From M0108 sp937862735 (GTDB taxonomy: Bacteria; Pseudomonadota; Gammaproteobacteria; Chromatiales; Chromatiaceae), in contig CALMDH010000030.1 of the NCBI GenBank assembly GCA_937862735.1, forward strand, positions 1 to 64,000: 64,000 nt of DNA, written 5' to 3'. The position numbers were made by a program, and so were the translations under genes. Positions 25,707-33,745 of this stretch are shown one piece after another. How positions within the stretch are numbered: the first letter of the stretch is position 1; each line of letters opens with the position of its first letter. Below the pieces are notes generated by a model that ran no database searches, was not told the DNA's origin, and worked only from the letters and a program-made list of their open reading frames with translations.

Positions 25707-26840
25707 TCATGCGACCCCAGCGGCACCCCCGCCACTCCCTTGCGGGTCCTGTTCCCTGCGCCGGGAGGCGGCCTTTTTCTTTGGCTCTGGAGCCGGCTCC
25801 AGAGCCGCCCCTGGTACGTCCGTTCCCGTGTTCTCCGGCGGCCGTACCTGCAAGGCGGCGATGATGGTACGCAATTCCGCGATATGGGCCGCCCTCTCGG
25901 TGAGGGTGGCCACATCAAGGCGCAACTCCCCGATATTTTTCTCGGTGGCAAGTTGGGCCGTCCGTGCTGCCTCGTGGGCCTCGGCATTGCGCCGGGCCTG
26001 GGTCTCGGCCGCCTCGGCACGGAGGACTGCCGCTTCGGTGTCCTGATGGGCTTTGGCCAGGGCGCTGCTTAGACGGACACCCTCGGCCTTTGCCTCGGCC
26101 ACCTGGTCGCGTAACTCATCCAGGGTTGCCGCCTGTTCTTGGATGCGCCGGACGTACTCCTTGGCCTCGTTCTGGGCCTCCTGGACCGCCGCACGAGCCT
26201 GATCGCGCTCCGACTCGTTGCTGGCAAGGGCCTCGCGCATCTCTTCGAGCTGACCCCGCAGGGCCTCAAGCTGCCCGCGAGCCTGGCCAAGTTCCGCGGA
26301 TGTCTCCCCGGCCCGCTGGCGTAGTTCACGCAGGTCCGCGTCCAGAGCCTCGTTGCGACGACTCCGCTCCTCGGCCAAGGCCCGTTGTTCGCGTGCCTCG
26401 GCGTGTGCCTGGTCATGCCCCTGGCGCTCTTGGGCCAGTGCCTGCGAAGCCCGGTCACGTTCGATACGGACCTGATCTAGGTCCCTGCTTACCTGGTCAG
26501 CCAGTTCGACCGCTTCCCGGCGCTCGGCCTCGAAGCGTCCCCGCTCAACGTCCAGGGCCTCGCGCTCGGCCGCAAGCTGGGCCGCGTGTTGGCGGGTCGC
26601 TTCGGTCCATACCAGTTTTCCGGCCTCGGCTAGGGCCTCCTGGACCCGTGCCGGCACCTGAACCGACTCCGCCCGTGCCTGGCTCGCCTGGCGCCTCTCG
26701 CGCCAGCTACGCAAAGCCTCGCTGATGGTCGTGAAGGACCCGCCCCCTAGCTCCTGGCGCACCGCGGCCAGGGTAGGAGACGCCCCCCGCTCGACCAGGG
26801 CCTCGGCGGTCTCGATGATCTGCTCGGGCGTAATTGCCAT
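25707..26840 (-). CDS. kfrA: KfrA-like plasmid DNA-binding coiled-coil protein
   Basis: A 377-residue protein. The N-terminal ~50 residues (ITPEQIIETAEALVERGASPTLAAVRQELGGGSFTTISEALRSW) are the KfrA DNA-binding domain. Residues ~65-340 form a long Ala/Glu/Arg-rich coiled coil, and the C-terminus is Pro/Lys-rich. KfrA autorepresses and supports plasmid partition by forming filaments on DNA. A large palindrome directly upstream is the probable operator. It is convergent with the abiE operon. Confidence 0.9.
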   Translation of the reverse strand: MAITPEQIIETAEALVERGASPTLAAVRQELGGGSFTTISEALRSWRERRQASQARAESVQVPARVQEALAEAGKLVWTEATRQHAAQLAAEREALDVERGRFEAERREAVELADQVSRDLDQVRIERDRASQALAQERQGHDQAHAEAREQRALAEERSRRNEALDADLRELRQRAGETSAELGQARGQLEALRGQLEEMREALASNESERDQARAAVQEAQNEAKEYVRRIQEQAATLDELRDQVAEAKAEGVRLSSALAKAHQDTEAAVLRAEAAETQARRNAEAHEAARTAQLATEKNIGELRLDVATLTERAAHIAELRTIIAALQVRPPENTGTDVPGAALEPAPEPKKKAASRRREQDPQGSGGGAAGVA

Positions 26841-26857
26841 GGGCTTAGCCTAATGTA

Positions 26858-26894
26858 TGTTGTAATAGATTGTATAATACAACATATTACAACA
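26858..26894. promoter_or_regulatory. 37-bp palindromic KfrA operator
   Basis: Centred on 26876, 16 of 18 positions pair on each side: outer arms TGTTGTAATA / TATTACAACA and inner arms TTGTAT / ATACAA. It is 18 bp upstream of the kfrA start and very AT-rich in a GC-rich setting. KfrA proteins are known to bind such palindromes at their own promoter. Confidence 0.75.
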
Positions 26895-26968
26895 ATATAC
26901 AGCGCATCCAAGCCCCTGGCCTACAACATTTCCCACGATGCGGCGGATGCGTGGTGAGTTGCCCCCTT

Positions 26969-27124
26969 CTAGCAGTCTGTCGGGCTTAGGTTTCCGACGT
27001 GCTCCTACGCGAAATCCACCCCGCGGGCACCCGCTGAGGGAGCCGAATTTCGCGTAGCACCACGGGAAATGGCCAAGAATTGCGCAATTTCAGACCCTTC
27101 GCGCAAAGTCCGACAGGCTGCTAG
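26969..27124. mobile_element. MITE-like element of 156 bp
   Basis: CTAG followed by CAGTCTGTCGG (left) is mirrored by CCGACAGGCTG followed by CTAG (right); 10 of 11 terminal positions match. An inner pair, GTGCTCCTACGCGAAAT and ATTTCGCGTAGCAC, lets the element fold as a long hairpin. CTAG at both ends may be the target duplication. There is no transposase. The right end provides the stop codon of the 27121-27465 gene. Confidence 0.6.
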
Positions 27125-27465
27125 GCTCCATTTTGCTCCCGCCGCTCCTTCCGCAACCTCGCCAGCGTGCTCTCGAAGCTCCGCAGGGTGAAGGAGAACC
27201 CCTGGGCGTGCAGGGTCGCCAGCACGGCCGCGTGACTCGCGCCAGCGGACAGGGCCGCTTCCAGGTCGTCGATGACCTCGCGTAGCCTGGCCGTCTGGGA
27301 CCTTGGGGTCCTGGCGTGCTCCGCCGCCAGGTCGCGCAGCGCGGCCGATACCTTGTCTTTGTCCACGGCGTCTCCCCAGGGCGGTCCGCTCCGCACGGTG
27401 ATCGGTCGCTGTTGCCCGGCGACGATCTCGGTACCGGGACCCTCGTTCCTTTTCCTACTGCCCAT
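27121..27465 (-). CDS. TraK-like small plasmid protein
   Basis: A 114-residue protein with a helical C-terminal half: LREVIDDLEAALSAGASHAAVLATLHAQGFSFTLRSFESTLARLRKERR. This half aligns with the oriT-binding TraK-like protein at 62942-63409 (IETAIESGATHEQIVETLRESGIDISLLTFRSAFYRARAK). DNA binding is inferred from that similarity. ATG 27465 lies directly beside a TTTCGCATGCGAAA palindrome, and the stop lies in the MITE end. Confidence 0.65.
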   Translation of the reverse strand: MGSRKRNEGPGTEIVAGQQRPITVRSGPPWGDAVDKDKVSAALRDLAAEHARTPRSQTARLREVIDDLEAALSAGASHAAVLATLHAQGFSFTLRSFESTLARLRKERREQNGA

Positions 27466-27468
27466 GAT

Positions 27469-27486
27469 TTTTTCGCATGCGAAAAA
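27469..27486. promoter_or_regulatory. Backbone palindrome, copy 1
   Basis: TTTTTCGCATGCGAAAAA, a perfect 18-bp palindrome 3 bp upstream of the TraK-like gene start (27465) and just after the trbM stop. It is one of six copies in the window with core TTTCGCATGCGAAA. Confidence 0.7.
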
Positions 27487-27496
27487 TTTTTCTGTC

Positions 27497-28048
27497 TCAG
27501 CCACCGGCCGACACGGGCGCATCGGCCAGGACCCAGGTGTAGGTGCAGCGCTCGACCATGGTCCCGTCGGCATCGGGGACCTCCTCGCACTCTTCATCTA
27601 ACCGCGGGGCCTCGTAGGTCGTGACGGGGTGGTCGTAGAAGGGGGCGCACATCCGCCACTCGTCGCCGGTCGGCCGGCAGTCAGCGGTGCCATCGAAGTT
27701 GCGCAGTCCGCACCAACTGATCTGTTGGTTTAGGTAGGCCACGAGTTGGGCCGGCTGGCAGGTGGCGCCGTAGCTCGCGATCATCGGGCGCACATCGGCG
27801 GCCAGGTCCGTGGCAGGGCACAGGTTCAGGAAGTCGATCCGCCGGTCGAACAGGGCGGCCGGGGTCGCGGCCGTGATGGCGAAGTAGCGGGCCAGGTAGC
27901 CCGCGCACTCGGCGACCCCGGACCCACCGACCAGGCACAGGATGGCCCCGCAGGCGGACTCCTGATCGCCGGACAGGGCCGGGGCCGGGGCGGCACTGGC
28001 CAGAAGTAGGGTTGCCGCGAGGGCGGCGAAGGGCTTGGGTTGCTTCAA
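27497..28048 (-). CDS. trbM: TrbM/KikA-family conjugation protein
   Basis: A 183-residue exported protein with a signal peptide (LAATLLLASAAPAPALS). The mature part has the TrbM pattern: SACGAILCLVGGSGVAECAGYLARYFAI and FDRRIDFLNLCP, with many paired Cys. TrbM (KikA/MpfK) is a periplasmic accessory of IncP and IncN mating systems. It is the last gene of the secretion operon, after the coupling protein. Confidence 0.82.
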   Translation of the reverse strand: MKQPKPFAALAATLLLASAAPAPALSGDQESACGAILCLVGGSGVAECAGYLARYFAITAATPAALFDRRIDFLNLCPATDLAADVRPMIASYGATCQPAQLVAYLNQQISWCGLRNFDGTADCRPTGDEWRMCAPFYDHPVTTYEAPRLDEECEEVPDADGTMVERCTYTWVLADAPVSAGG

Positions 28049-28073
28049 GGGTCACTCCTTATATGTGGAGGGC

Positions 28074-29981
28074 TCAAGCGGCCTGCGCGAACGCGGCCAG
28101 GGCCTCGGGGTCGGCGTAGTGGGTGATCTGGGCCAGGGCCTCGGCCATGCGCTGCATGTCCTCTGGGCTGGGGTGTCCCCGGGGGACCGGGATTTCGTCG
28201 ATGGCCGTGCGCACGCTCTCGGCGGTCGCATAGCGCGGGTCGCCGGCCTCGGCCGGCTCGACGGTCCCGCCCTCGGCCTCGTCCTCGGTGTCCTTGGCCT
28301 TCACCGCGACCCGCGGGGCATCCGGCAGGACCCCCACGAGCGGCGCCGGCAGCGGTAGGGCCGCCAGGCGGCGCGACTTGAAGGTCTTGTCCCGGTAGTA
28401 GCGGAGCTTCTGCCCGATCATCGGGTGCACCCCCTCGACCAGGACGATGGTTTCGTCCTCGCGCAGGTGCGCAATCTCGTCGGTGTCGAGAATGGCCTGC
28501 CCGGTCTGGGAGACCTGGCGGGAGCGGCGGCCCTCGCCATAGCTGTAGCTCGTCTGGTTGACGGTCTTCTGCCCGACGATTTTCGAGATCTGTTCCGCCA
28601 GGTCCCGGCGATGCACCGGGGGGCGGTAGTAGACCCGGGCGCGGTGGTTGTCGATGAAGAACTCGGCCAGCTCCCGGCCATAGACCGCCTGGAGCTGGGC
28701 CTCCGACTGGATCACGGTCGCGATGCGGATACCCCAGCCCCGCACATAGGCCAGGGCGTGGACCAGCTTCTCGACCCGGCCCAGGCTCAGGAACTCGTCC
28801 AGCAGCATCAGGACCGGGACCTTGAGCGCCGGGTCGTCGGCGGGCGTCTCCCCGGCCTTGGTGTTGGCCGCGAGGAAGAACTCGATCAGCAGCCGCACGA
28901 TGGGCCCCAGGCGTTGCAGGTCGTCCGGGGCTATGGCGATGTAGAGCGACTGGGGCTCGCGGCGGAAACGGCGCAGGTCGAAGTCGTTGCGCGCCGTGGC
29001 GCGGTCGATCAGCGGGTTGGCCCACAGGGTCAGCTTGGTCGCCAGGGCCGACTTGATTGAGCCCCGCGGCTTCTCCGGCTCGTTGCAGAAGCTCAGGAGA
29101 TACCGCCGGCACAGGGACGAGACCGCCACCCCCTGCTTCTCCAGGTCCTCCAGGAGCGCTTTCAGATACTCCCCGGTCTCCTCCTCCGAGCGGATCAGCC
29201 GGTGGACCTGCCCGACCGTGACCGGCCAGCCCAGGGTTGGCCCGGCTTCGAGCACCAGCAGGATCAGGCCGACCAGCAGGTCCCGGGCCACGTTGTCCCA
29301 ATAGGGGTCGTGGCTCTCGTTGGGGACCAGGATGGCGGCGACGGTCTGCACATCGGTGACCCGTAGGTCGCCCTCGCGCACGTAGGCCAGGACGTTGAAG
29401 CCGTGGGTGCGGCCGGTCTCCTGGAGGGGGTCGAAGCGGTAGACCTTCTGGCCCAGGCCCCGGCCCCGGTAGCCCGAGGTCAGGGTGTAGTTCTCGCCCT
29501 TGATGTCCAGGACGATGGCGGACCCCTGCCAGTGCAGCAGGTTCGGGACCACGAACCCCACACCCTTGCCGGTCCCCGTGGCTGCGGCCAGGAAGGGATG
29601 GAGGTCGCCGTTGAAGGCCAGCAGTCGGCCCCGGTGGCGCCCGAGCAGGATCGAATGGGCCCCGGCCCGGTAGAGTTGTGCCCCGGTAATCTCCCCGCGG
29701 CGGGCCAGGCGCGCGGCGCCGTGCAGCGGCTTGGGCGGCAGCAGGGCGAAGGCGACGAAGGCCGGGATGCCGAGCGCGGCGGCCACGCCCGCGAGACCGG
29801 CCAGCAGGAGGTCCCGGGGGTCCACCTGATGTTGCAGCCCGGCCAGCCACACCCAGGGGGTGAACTCGAAGCGCCCGAGTTCCGCGTAGACCCAGGAAGC
29901 CGCGGGCAGGAAGGCCACCAGCCCCAGCGGGACCGACAGGGCGATGACCCACTTGATCGCGGCGCTGGGGCGCTTCAGCAC
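28074..29981 (-). CDS. virD4: Type IV coupling protein VirD4/TraG
   Basis: Inner-membrane ATPase of 635 residues that brings the relaxosome to the secretion channel. Two N-terminal helices (about 10-32 and 58-82) precede the Walker A (AATGTGKG, about 134-141) and VLMLLDEFLSLG Walker B. The motif VQTVAAILVPNESHDPYWDNVARDLLVG is typical of TraG/VirD4. The C-terminal ~90 residues are acidic and variable, possibly for substrate choice. It overlaps virB11 by seven bases. Confidence 0.93.
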   Translation of the reverse strand: MLKRPSAAIKWVIALSVPLGLVAFLPAASWVYAELGRFEFTPWVWLAGLQHQVDPRDLLLAGLAGVAAALGIPAFVAFALLPPKPLHGAARLARRGEITGAQLYRAGAHSILLGRHRGRLLAFNGDLHPFLAAATGTGKGVGFVVPNLLHWQGSAIVLDIKGENYTLTSGYRGRGLGQKVYRFDPLQETGRTHGFNVLAYVREGDLRVTDVQTVAAILVPNESHDPYWDNVARDLLVGLILLVLEAGPTLGWPVTVGQVHRLIRSEEETGEYLKALLEDLEKQGVAVSSLCRRYLLSFCNEPEKPRGSIKSALATKLTLWANPLIDRATARNDFDLRRFRREPQSLYIAIAPDDLQRLGPIVRLLIEFFLAANTKAGETPADDPALKVPVLMLLDEFLSLGRVEKLVHALAYVRGWGIRIATVIQSEAQLQAVYGRELAEFFIDNHRARVYYRPPVHRRDLAEQISKIVGQKTVNQTSYSYGEGRRSRQVSQTGQAILDTDEIAHLREDETIVLVEGVHPMIGQKLRYYRDKTFKSRRLAALPLPAPLVGVLPDAPRVAVKAKDTEDEAEGGTVEPAEAGDPRYATAESVRTAIDEIPVPRGHPSPEDMQRMAEALAQITHYADPEALAAFAQAA

Positions 29982-30976
29982 GATGGGCCGGCCTCGGGGA
30001 GGAAATAGATCTCCGTCACCCGCTTGCGGTCCATCTGGACGATGACATCCACCAGGTTCGCCACCAGGGCGCGGATGTCCTCGCGGGTCAGCCCAGCCCC
30101 GGCGCTCGACTGGCGCACCATCAGCATGAGTTGCTCGACGGCCGCCGCGGCGCTGTTGGCGTGGATGGTCGTGATCGAGCCCGGGTGCCCCGAGTTGACG
30201 TTGCGCAGGTAGTAGTACGCCTCGTCGTCACGCAGCTCGGCGAGCATGATCCGGTCCGGCTTCATGCGCAGACACGACACCAGCAGGTCCTTGACTGTTA
30301 CCGGCGAGACTCCGGCCCCGTCGCGGCTGAAGAACAGCCGGGCGGTGTTGGCGTGGGGGAATTGCAGTTCCTTGGCGTCCTCAATGGCGATCAGGCGGTC
30401 GTCCAGGGGGATCTCGGCGATCATCGCCTTCGAGAGCGTGGTCTTGCCCGAGCCCGTGGCCCCCGAGACGATGACGTTGAGCCGATGGGCGACGATCTCC
30501 CGCAGGATGGCGGGGACGCTCGTTTGATCGCCGGGGCGCCAGCCCGCGAGCCGGGCACGCACCGTCGCCCGATGGCGGGCGGCGCCCGGATCCCCGTTGG
30601 CCAGGGGCGCGAAGGTGCCCTTGTCCGCCAGCTCGTCGAGGGTGAAGGTCACATGCGAGGGCCGGCGGATCGTCACCGAGGGCTCCTCGGCCGCCGGCGG
30701 CAGGACGATCTGGACCCGCTCCCCGGTGGGCAGATGGCCGCTCAGGATCGGCGCCCGCTCGCTGACCGTGGCCGACATGAAGGAGGCCACGGCCCGGGCG
30801 AAGGACTGCAACCAGGTCCCCGTGAGGTTGTCGGCCTGGATGCGCTCCCAGCCGTGGGCGCCTTCGACGAACAGGAGCCCTGGGCCGTTGATGCACAGGT
30901 CCGTGACATCCTCGCGTGCCAAGATTGGGCGGATCGGCCCCAGGATGTCCTGGAGGAGTGCCGTACTAGCGGCCAT
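29975..30976 (-). CDS. virB11: Type IV secretion ATPase VirB11
   Basis: Hexameric cytoplasmic ATPase of 333 residues powering pilus assembly and transfer. Walker A is at 172-179 (GATGSGKT), the Asp box IAIEDAKELQ, and the His box HPGSITTIHANSA. The N-terminal domain contains DLCINGPGLLFVE. It overlaps both neighbours (virB10 and virD4), so translation is coupled. Confidence 0.95.
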   Translation of the reverse strand: MAASTALLQDILGPIRPILAREDVTDLCINGPGLLFVEGAHGWERIQADNLTGTWLQSFARAVASFMSATVSERAPILSGHLPTGERVQIVLPPAAEEPSVTIRRPSHVTFTLDELADKGTFAPLANGDPGAARHRATVRARLAGWRPGDQTSVPAILREIVAHRLNVIVSGATGSGKTTLSKAMIAEIPLDDRLIAIEDAKELQFPHANTARLFFSRDGAGVSPVTVKDLLVSCLRMKPDRIMLAELRDDEAYYYLRNVNSGHPGSITTIHANSAAAAVEQLMLMVRQSSAGAGLTREDIRALVANLVDVIVQMDRKRVTEIYFLPEAGPSC

Positions 30977-32111
30977 GGCCCCGCCGTAGCTCGTAGACCG
31001 GGGACAGGTCCAGGTCGCGGGAGACGATGATGCTGATCGGGTCCCCCTGGTTCTTGTGCAGGGTGGGTTTGATCTTCGCCAGTTCGCCCAGGACCCCCGA
31101 CAGGGTGTTGTCGGTGTTCTGCTGGATGAAGTTGCCCTGGTCCGGGGTCAAGGCCTCCTGGGCGTAGGACTCGGCGCCGAAGGAGACCGCCGACATCAGC
31201 ACCGGGATACCGACCCGCTCCCAGTAGTGGTTGTCGATGTGCCCGCCGAGGCCCGCCTGACCCAGGGGGCCGGTGCCAGGGGAGGCGATGTCCACGATGA
31301 CCCCCGTGGGGGTGCGTACCCGATCCCAGATGACGAAGATCCGGCGCTTGCCGTAGGTCAGGGTGGCGCTGCGGTACTCGCCGAGTATCTGCGAGCCGCG
31401 GTCCAGCAGGACCACGGTCCCGTCGGCCCCATAGACATCCTCGGGCAGGGTGCAGGTGACCAGGCCGGCCTGGTCGCTCTGGATCGCGGTGTCCAGGATG
31501 CAGTTGAGGTAGCTGCCCTTGGGCAGGATCAAGGTCAGGTCCGCGAGCCGCCGGGCGAAGGCGGTGGTCGTCTTGGTCACGGACAGGTCCAGGCCCCCCT
31601 TGCCACGGTCCGCGCCCTCTGTCTCTGTCTCGCCCCTGGAGGTGCTCGCGCTCGCGCTACCGGACCCGCTGAGGGGGGCCGCCAGGCGGCGCTTCGCGGC
31701 CAGCTCCTCGGGGGTCTCGACGTGCTTGCCCGGCGTGCCCGGGGCCATGGGTGCCGGCGGCAGCATAGTGGGGCCAGGTCCGTAGCGCGGTTCCGGGGGC
31801 GGCAGCTCAGGGACGCCCGGTATCGTGGGAAGCTCCATGGGCGCCGGCTTCGGGGCCGGCGGGGGCTCCGGTACGGCCGGCGCCGGATGCGGGAAGGCCG
31901 GGACCTCGTAGGCGCCGACGTTGAACTTGAGCCGCGGCTTCGCGTTTGCCTCGGCGGTCGGGGCCTCGGGATTCCTGAGTTCCGAGATCAGGACCGCGGC
32001 CAGGGTCCCGGCGCCGAGCAGGCCCAGGGTGGCGATGAAGGCCCACTTCCACAGCGGGCTCGTGGCGCGAGCAACAGGCGCGTCGCCCCGCTCGATGATG
32101 CCCTCGCTCAT
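30966..32111 (-). CDS. virB10: Type IV secretion core protein VirB10
   Basis: A 381-residue inner-membrane protein that spans the periplasm. TM at about 22-45 (KWAFIATLGLLGAG), then a Pro-rich stretch (about 65-125), then the VirB10 beta-barrel domain with ILPKGSYLNCILDTAIQSDQAG, DRGSQILGEYRS and RRIFVIWDRVRTPTGV. It overlaps virB9 and virB11. Length is normal. Confidence 0.95.
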   Translation of the reverse strand: MSEGIIERGDAPVARATSPLWKWAFIATLGLLGAGTLAAVLISELRNPEAPTAEANAKPRLKFNVGAYEVPAFPHPAPAVPEPPPAPKPAPMELPTIPGVPELPPPEPRYGPGPTMLPPAPMAPGTPGKHVETPEELAAKRRLAAPLSGSGSASASTSRGETETEGADRGKGGLDLSVTKTTTAFARRLADLTLILPKGSYLNCILDTAIQSDQAGLVTCTLPEDVYGADGTVVLLDRGSQILGEYRSATLTYGKRRIFVIWDRVRTPTGVIVDIASPGTGPLGQAGLGGHIDNHYWERVGIPVLMSAVSFGAESYAQEALTPDQGNFIQQNTDNTLSGVLGELAKIKPTLHKNQGDPISIIVSRDLDLSPVYELRRGHGR

Positions 32112-32896
32112 CGCGTACCCCGCTCGATGGCCGGGCTGGTGGTCTCCCCGGGGTTGTCGGTGCCGTTCGGTGCGAAGGCGTCGTTACGGATGCACATGAC
32201 CGCTTCGCCATGGCGCAGGCGCCATTCGCGGCCGACCCGGGCGAGGATCAGCCAGTTGCCGCGCACCGTCTTGTTGACCAGGGCCTCGCCGCCGTCCGGT
32301 CCAACCGCGAACACCGAGGGGAAGGTCTGGTTCTCGGGGAAGCGCATGAAGGTGTGCGAGCCGTTGTCGAAGACCTCCGCGGGTTGCACCTCCCGGGTCC
32401 CGGCACCGGCATAGCGGTAGTTGCGCTGCACCTGGGCGTTGGGGTCGATGGAGCCGGCCAGCTCCTGCCGGACCCGGGCCTTGTCGCTGCGCTTGCGCTC
32501 CTCGTTGGGATACGAGAAGCGAATCCCGTACATCGGCGCCCGCTCGTTCAGGGCCAGGTCGAAGGTGTAGACCCGGCCCGCCGTGGTGGTGAGGATCAGG
32601 TTGGTGTCCGGGGTCGCCGCGGTCGGCTTGATGGCCACCAGGTTCGCGTGCTTGCCGACATCCCAGGCTTGCGAGTCCCCGGTGTAGAACTTCTCCATCT
32701 CCTCCCCGTCCGCGAACTGGATGAACAGGGCGCGGCCGATGGCCGCGTGCAGGACATACACCTGGTCGGGGTCATAGCTGGTGTAGCGCAGGCGGCCATC
32801 GACCCGGCTCGCGGTCGGCTGGAGGGCGGCCGAGGCGGTCGCCGGCACCAGCAGGACCAGGGACAGGGCGAGGGATTTCAGGGCGCGGGTGTTCAC
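32108..32896 (-). CDS. virB9: Type IV secretion core protein VirB9
   Basis: A 262-residue periplasmic protein starting at GTG 32896 (GTGA overlap with the virB8 stop). It has a signal peptide (LALSLVLLVPATASAA), the N-terminal domain RYTSYDPDQVYVLHAAIGRALFIQFADGE, and the C-terminal outer-membrane complex domain ending before GETTSP. It pairs with VirB7 and VirB10 in the core complex. Confidence 0.93.
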   Translation of the reverse strand: MNTRALKSLALSLVLLVPATASAALQPTASRVDGRLRYTSYDPDQVYVLHAAIGRALFIQFADGEEMEKFYTGDSQAWDVGKHANLVAIKPTAATPDTNLILTTTAGRVYTFDLALNERAPMYGIRFSYPNEERKRSDKARVRQELAGSIDPNAQVQRNYRYAGAGTREVQPAEVFDNGSHTFMRFPENQTFPSVFAVGPDGGEALVNKTVRGNWLILARVGREWRLRHGEAVMCIRNDAFAPNGTDNPGETTSPAIERGTR

Positions 32897-33597
32897 AGGG
32901 CCTCCTGCTCGGGTTCGGCCCGATAGTCCGTGACGGCGAACCCCAGCGCGTTGTCCGCCAGCACGGACAGGGGGATCGAGGCGTCGGGTTCGTACTCGTA
33001 GCGCAGGGTGGCGATCCAGTGCTTGCGGGAGGTCGTCTCCCCGTCGCTGGTGGTGGCGAGGTAGCGCACCTGGGCCAGGCCCTTGCCGATGAAGGAGATC
33101 GACTTGAGGGTGATCTCGACCGACTGCTTGTCGCGGTAGCGGTTGATCGGGGCCTCGGGATTGGCCTTGGCGAAGTCCCGCTCGTAGGAGGCATGGGCCG
33201 AGCCCACCGACATCAGCATGACGCGGCGGTATTGCTCCTGGACGGTAGGAAAGAAGTAGCCTTCCCGGGCCCGCACGTAGCGGGCCAGGTAACCCTTGTC
33301 CAGCAGGTCCTGACGGCCGATGCCCACCTCCTCGTCGATGCGGTGCAGGACATCGACGGCGCCGGTGGCCGCGTCCACGCGCACAAAGATCGGCTCGACT
33401 GTCTTCAAGGGCGCCAGGGCGGCCACCGCCCCCACGGCGGCCAGGGCCAGCAGGAGGCAGAGGACGGCGACCGCCCAGGCGATCTTGGCCTGCCGGCGGG
33501 CCGCCTCGTTGGTGTCGTACTCCCAATCGAGGAAGTGCTCCATGGCGCGCCGGGCCGGCGTGTCAGGCGTTGGAGGGGAGGTTCGGAACATCGGCAC
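32893..33597 (-). CDS. virB8: Type IV secretion protein VirB8
   Basis: A 234-residue bitopic inner-membrane protein. One helix (about 38-62, IAWAVAVLCLLLALAAVGAVAAL) is followed by the NTF2-like periplasmic domain with REGYFFPTVQEQYRRVMLMS and VEITLKSISFIGKGLAQVRY. It nucleates assembly and contacts VirB9/VirB10. The start may be the internal ATG two codons later (33591). Confidence 0.93.
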   Translation of the reverse strand: MPMFRTSPPTPDTPARRAMEHFLDWEYDTNEAARRQAKIAWAVAVLCLLLALAAVGAVAALAPLKTVEPIFVRVDAATGAVDVLHRIDEEVGIGRQDLLDKGYLARYVRAREGYFFPTVQEQYRRVMLMSVGSAHASYERDFAKANPEAPINRYRDKQSVEITLKSISFIGKGLAQVRYLATTSDGETTSRKHWIATLRYEYEPDASIPLSVLADNALGFAVTDYRAEPEQEAL

Positions 33598-33745
33598 GGG
33601 CGCTTTCCTTCACGGGGTCGTAGTGGGCGGGGTTCAGGCTTCGGTATGGGCCTTCGCAACTTGGCGCCTTGGGCGTGCCGGCACAGCCGGCGAGCAGCAG
33701 GGTCAAGACGAGGGCCAGGGGGTTCGCGAGCGGTCTCATGGTCAT
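33563..33745 (-). CDS. VirB7-like small lipoprotein
   Basis: A 60-residue lipoprotein: ANPLALVLTLLLAGC is a signal peptide with lipobox LAGC. The mature part CAGTPKAPSCEGPYRSLNPAHYD has a second Cys for a disulfide with VirB9. Position between virB6 and virB8 is that of virB7. It overlaps the start of virB8 by about 35 bases. Start may be ATG 33739. Confidence 0.75.
   Translation of the reverse strand: MTMRPLANPLALVLTLLLAGCAGTPKAPSCEGPYRSLNPAHYDPVKESARADVPNLPSNA

Noticed and set aside
28045..29952. 635-codon minus-strand frame overlapping virD4 in another frame
   Set aside because: Pro/Arg/Gly-rich shadow; the virD4 frame has Walker motifs.
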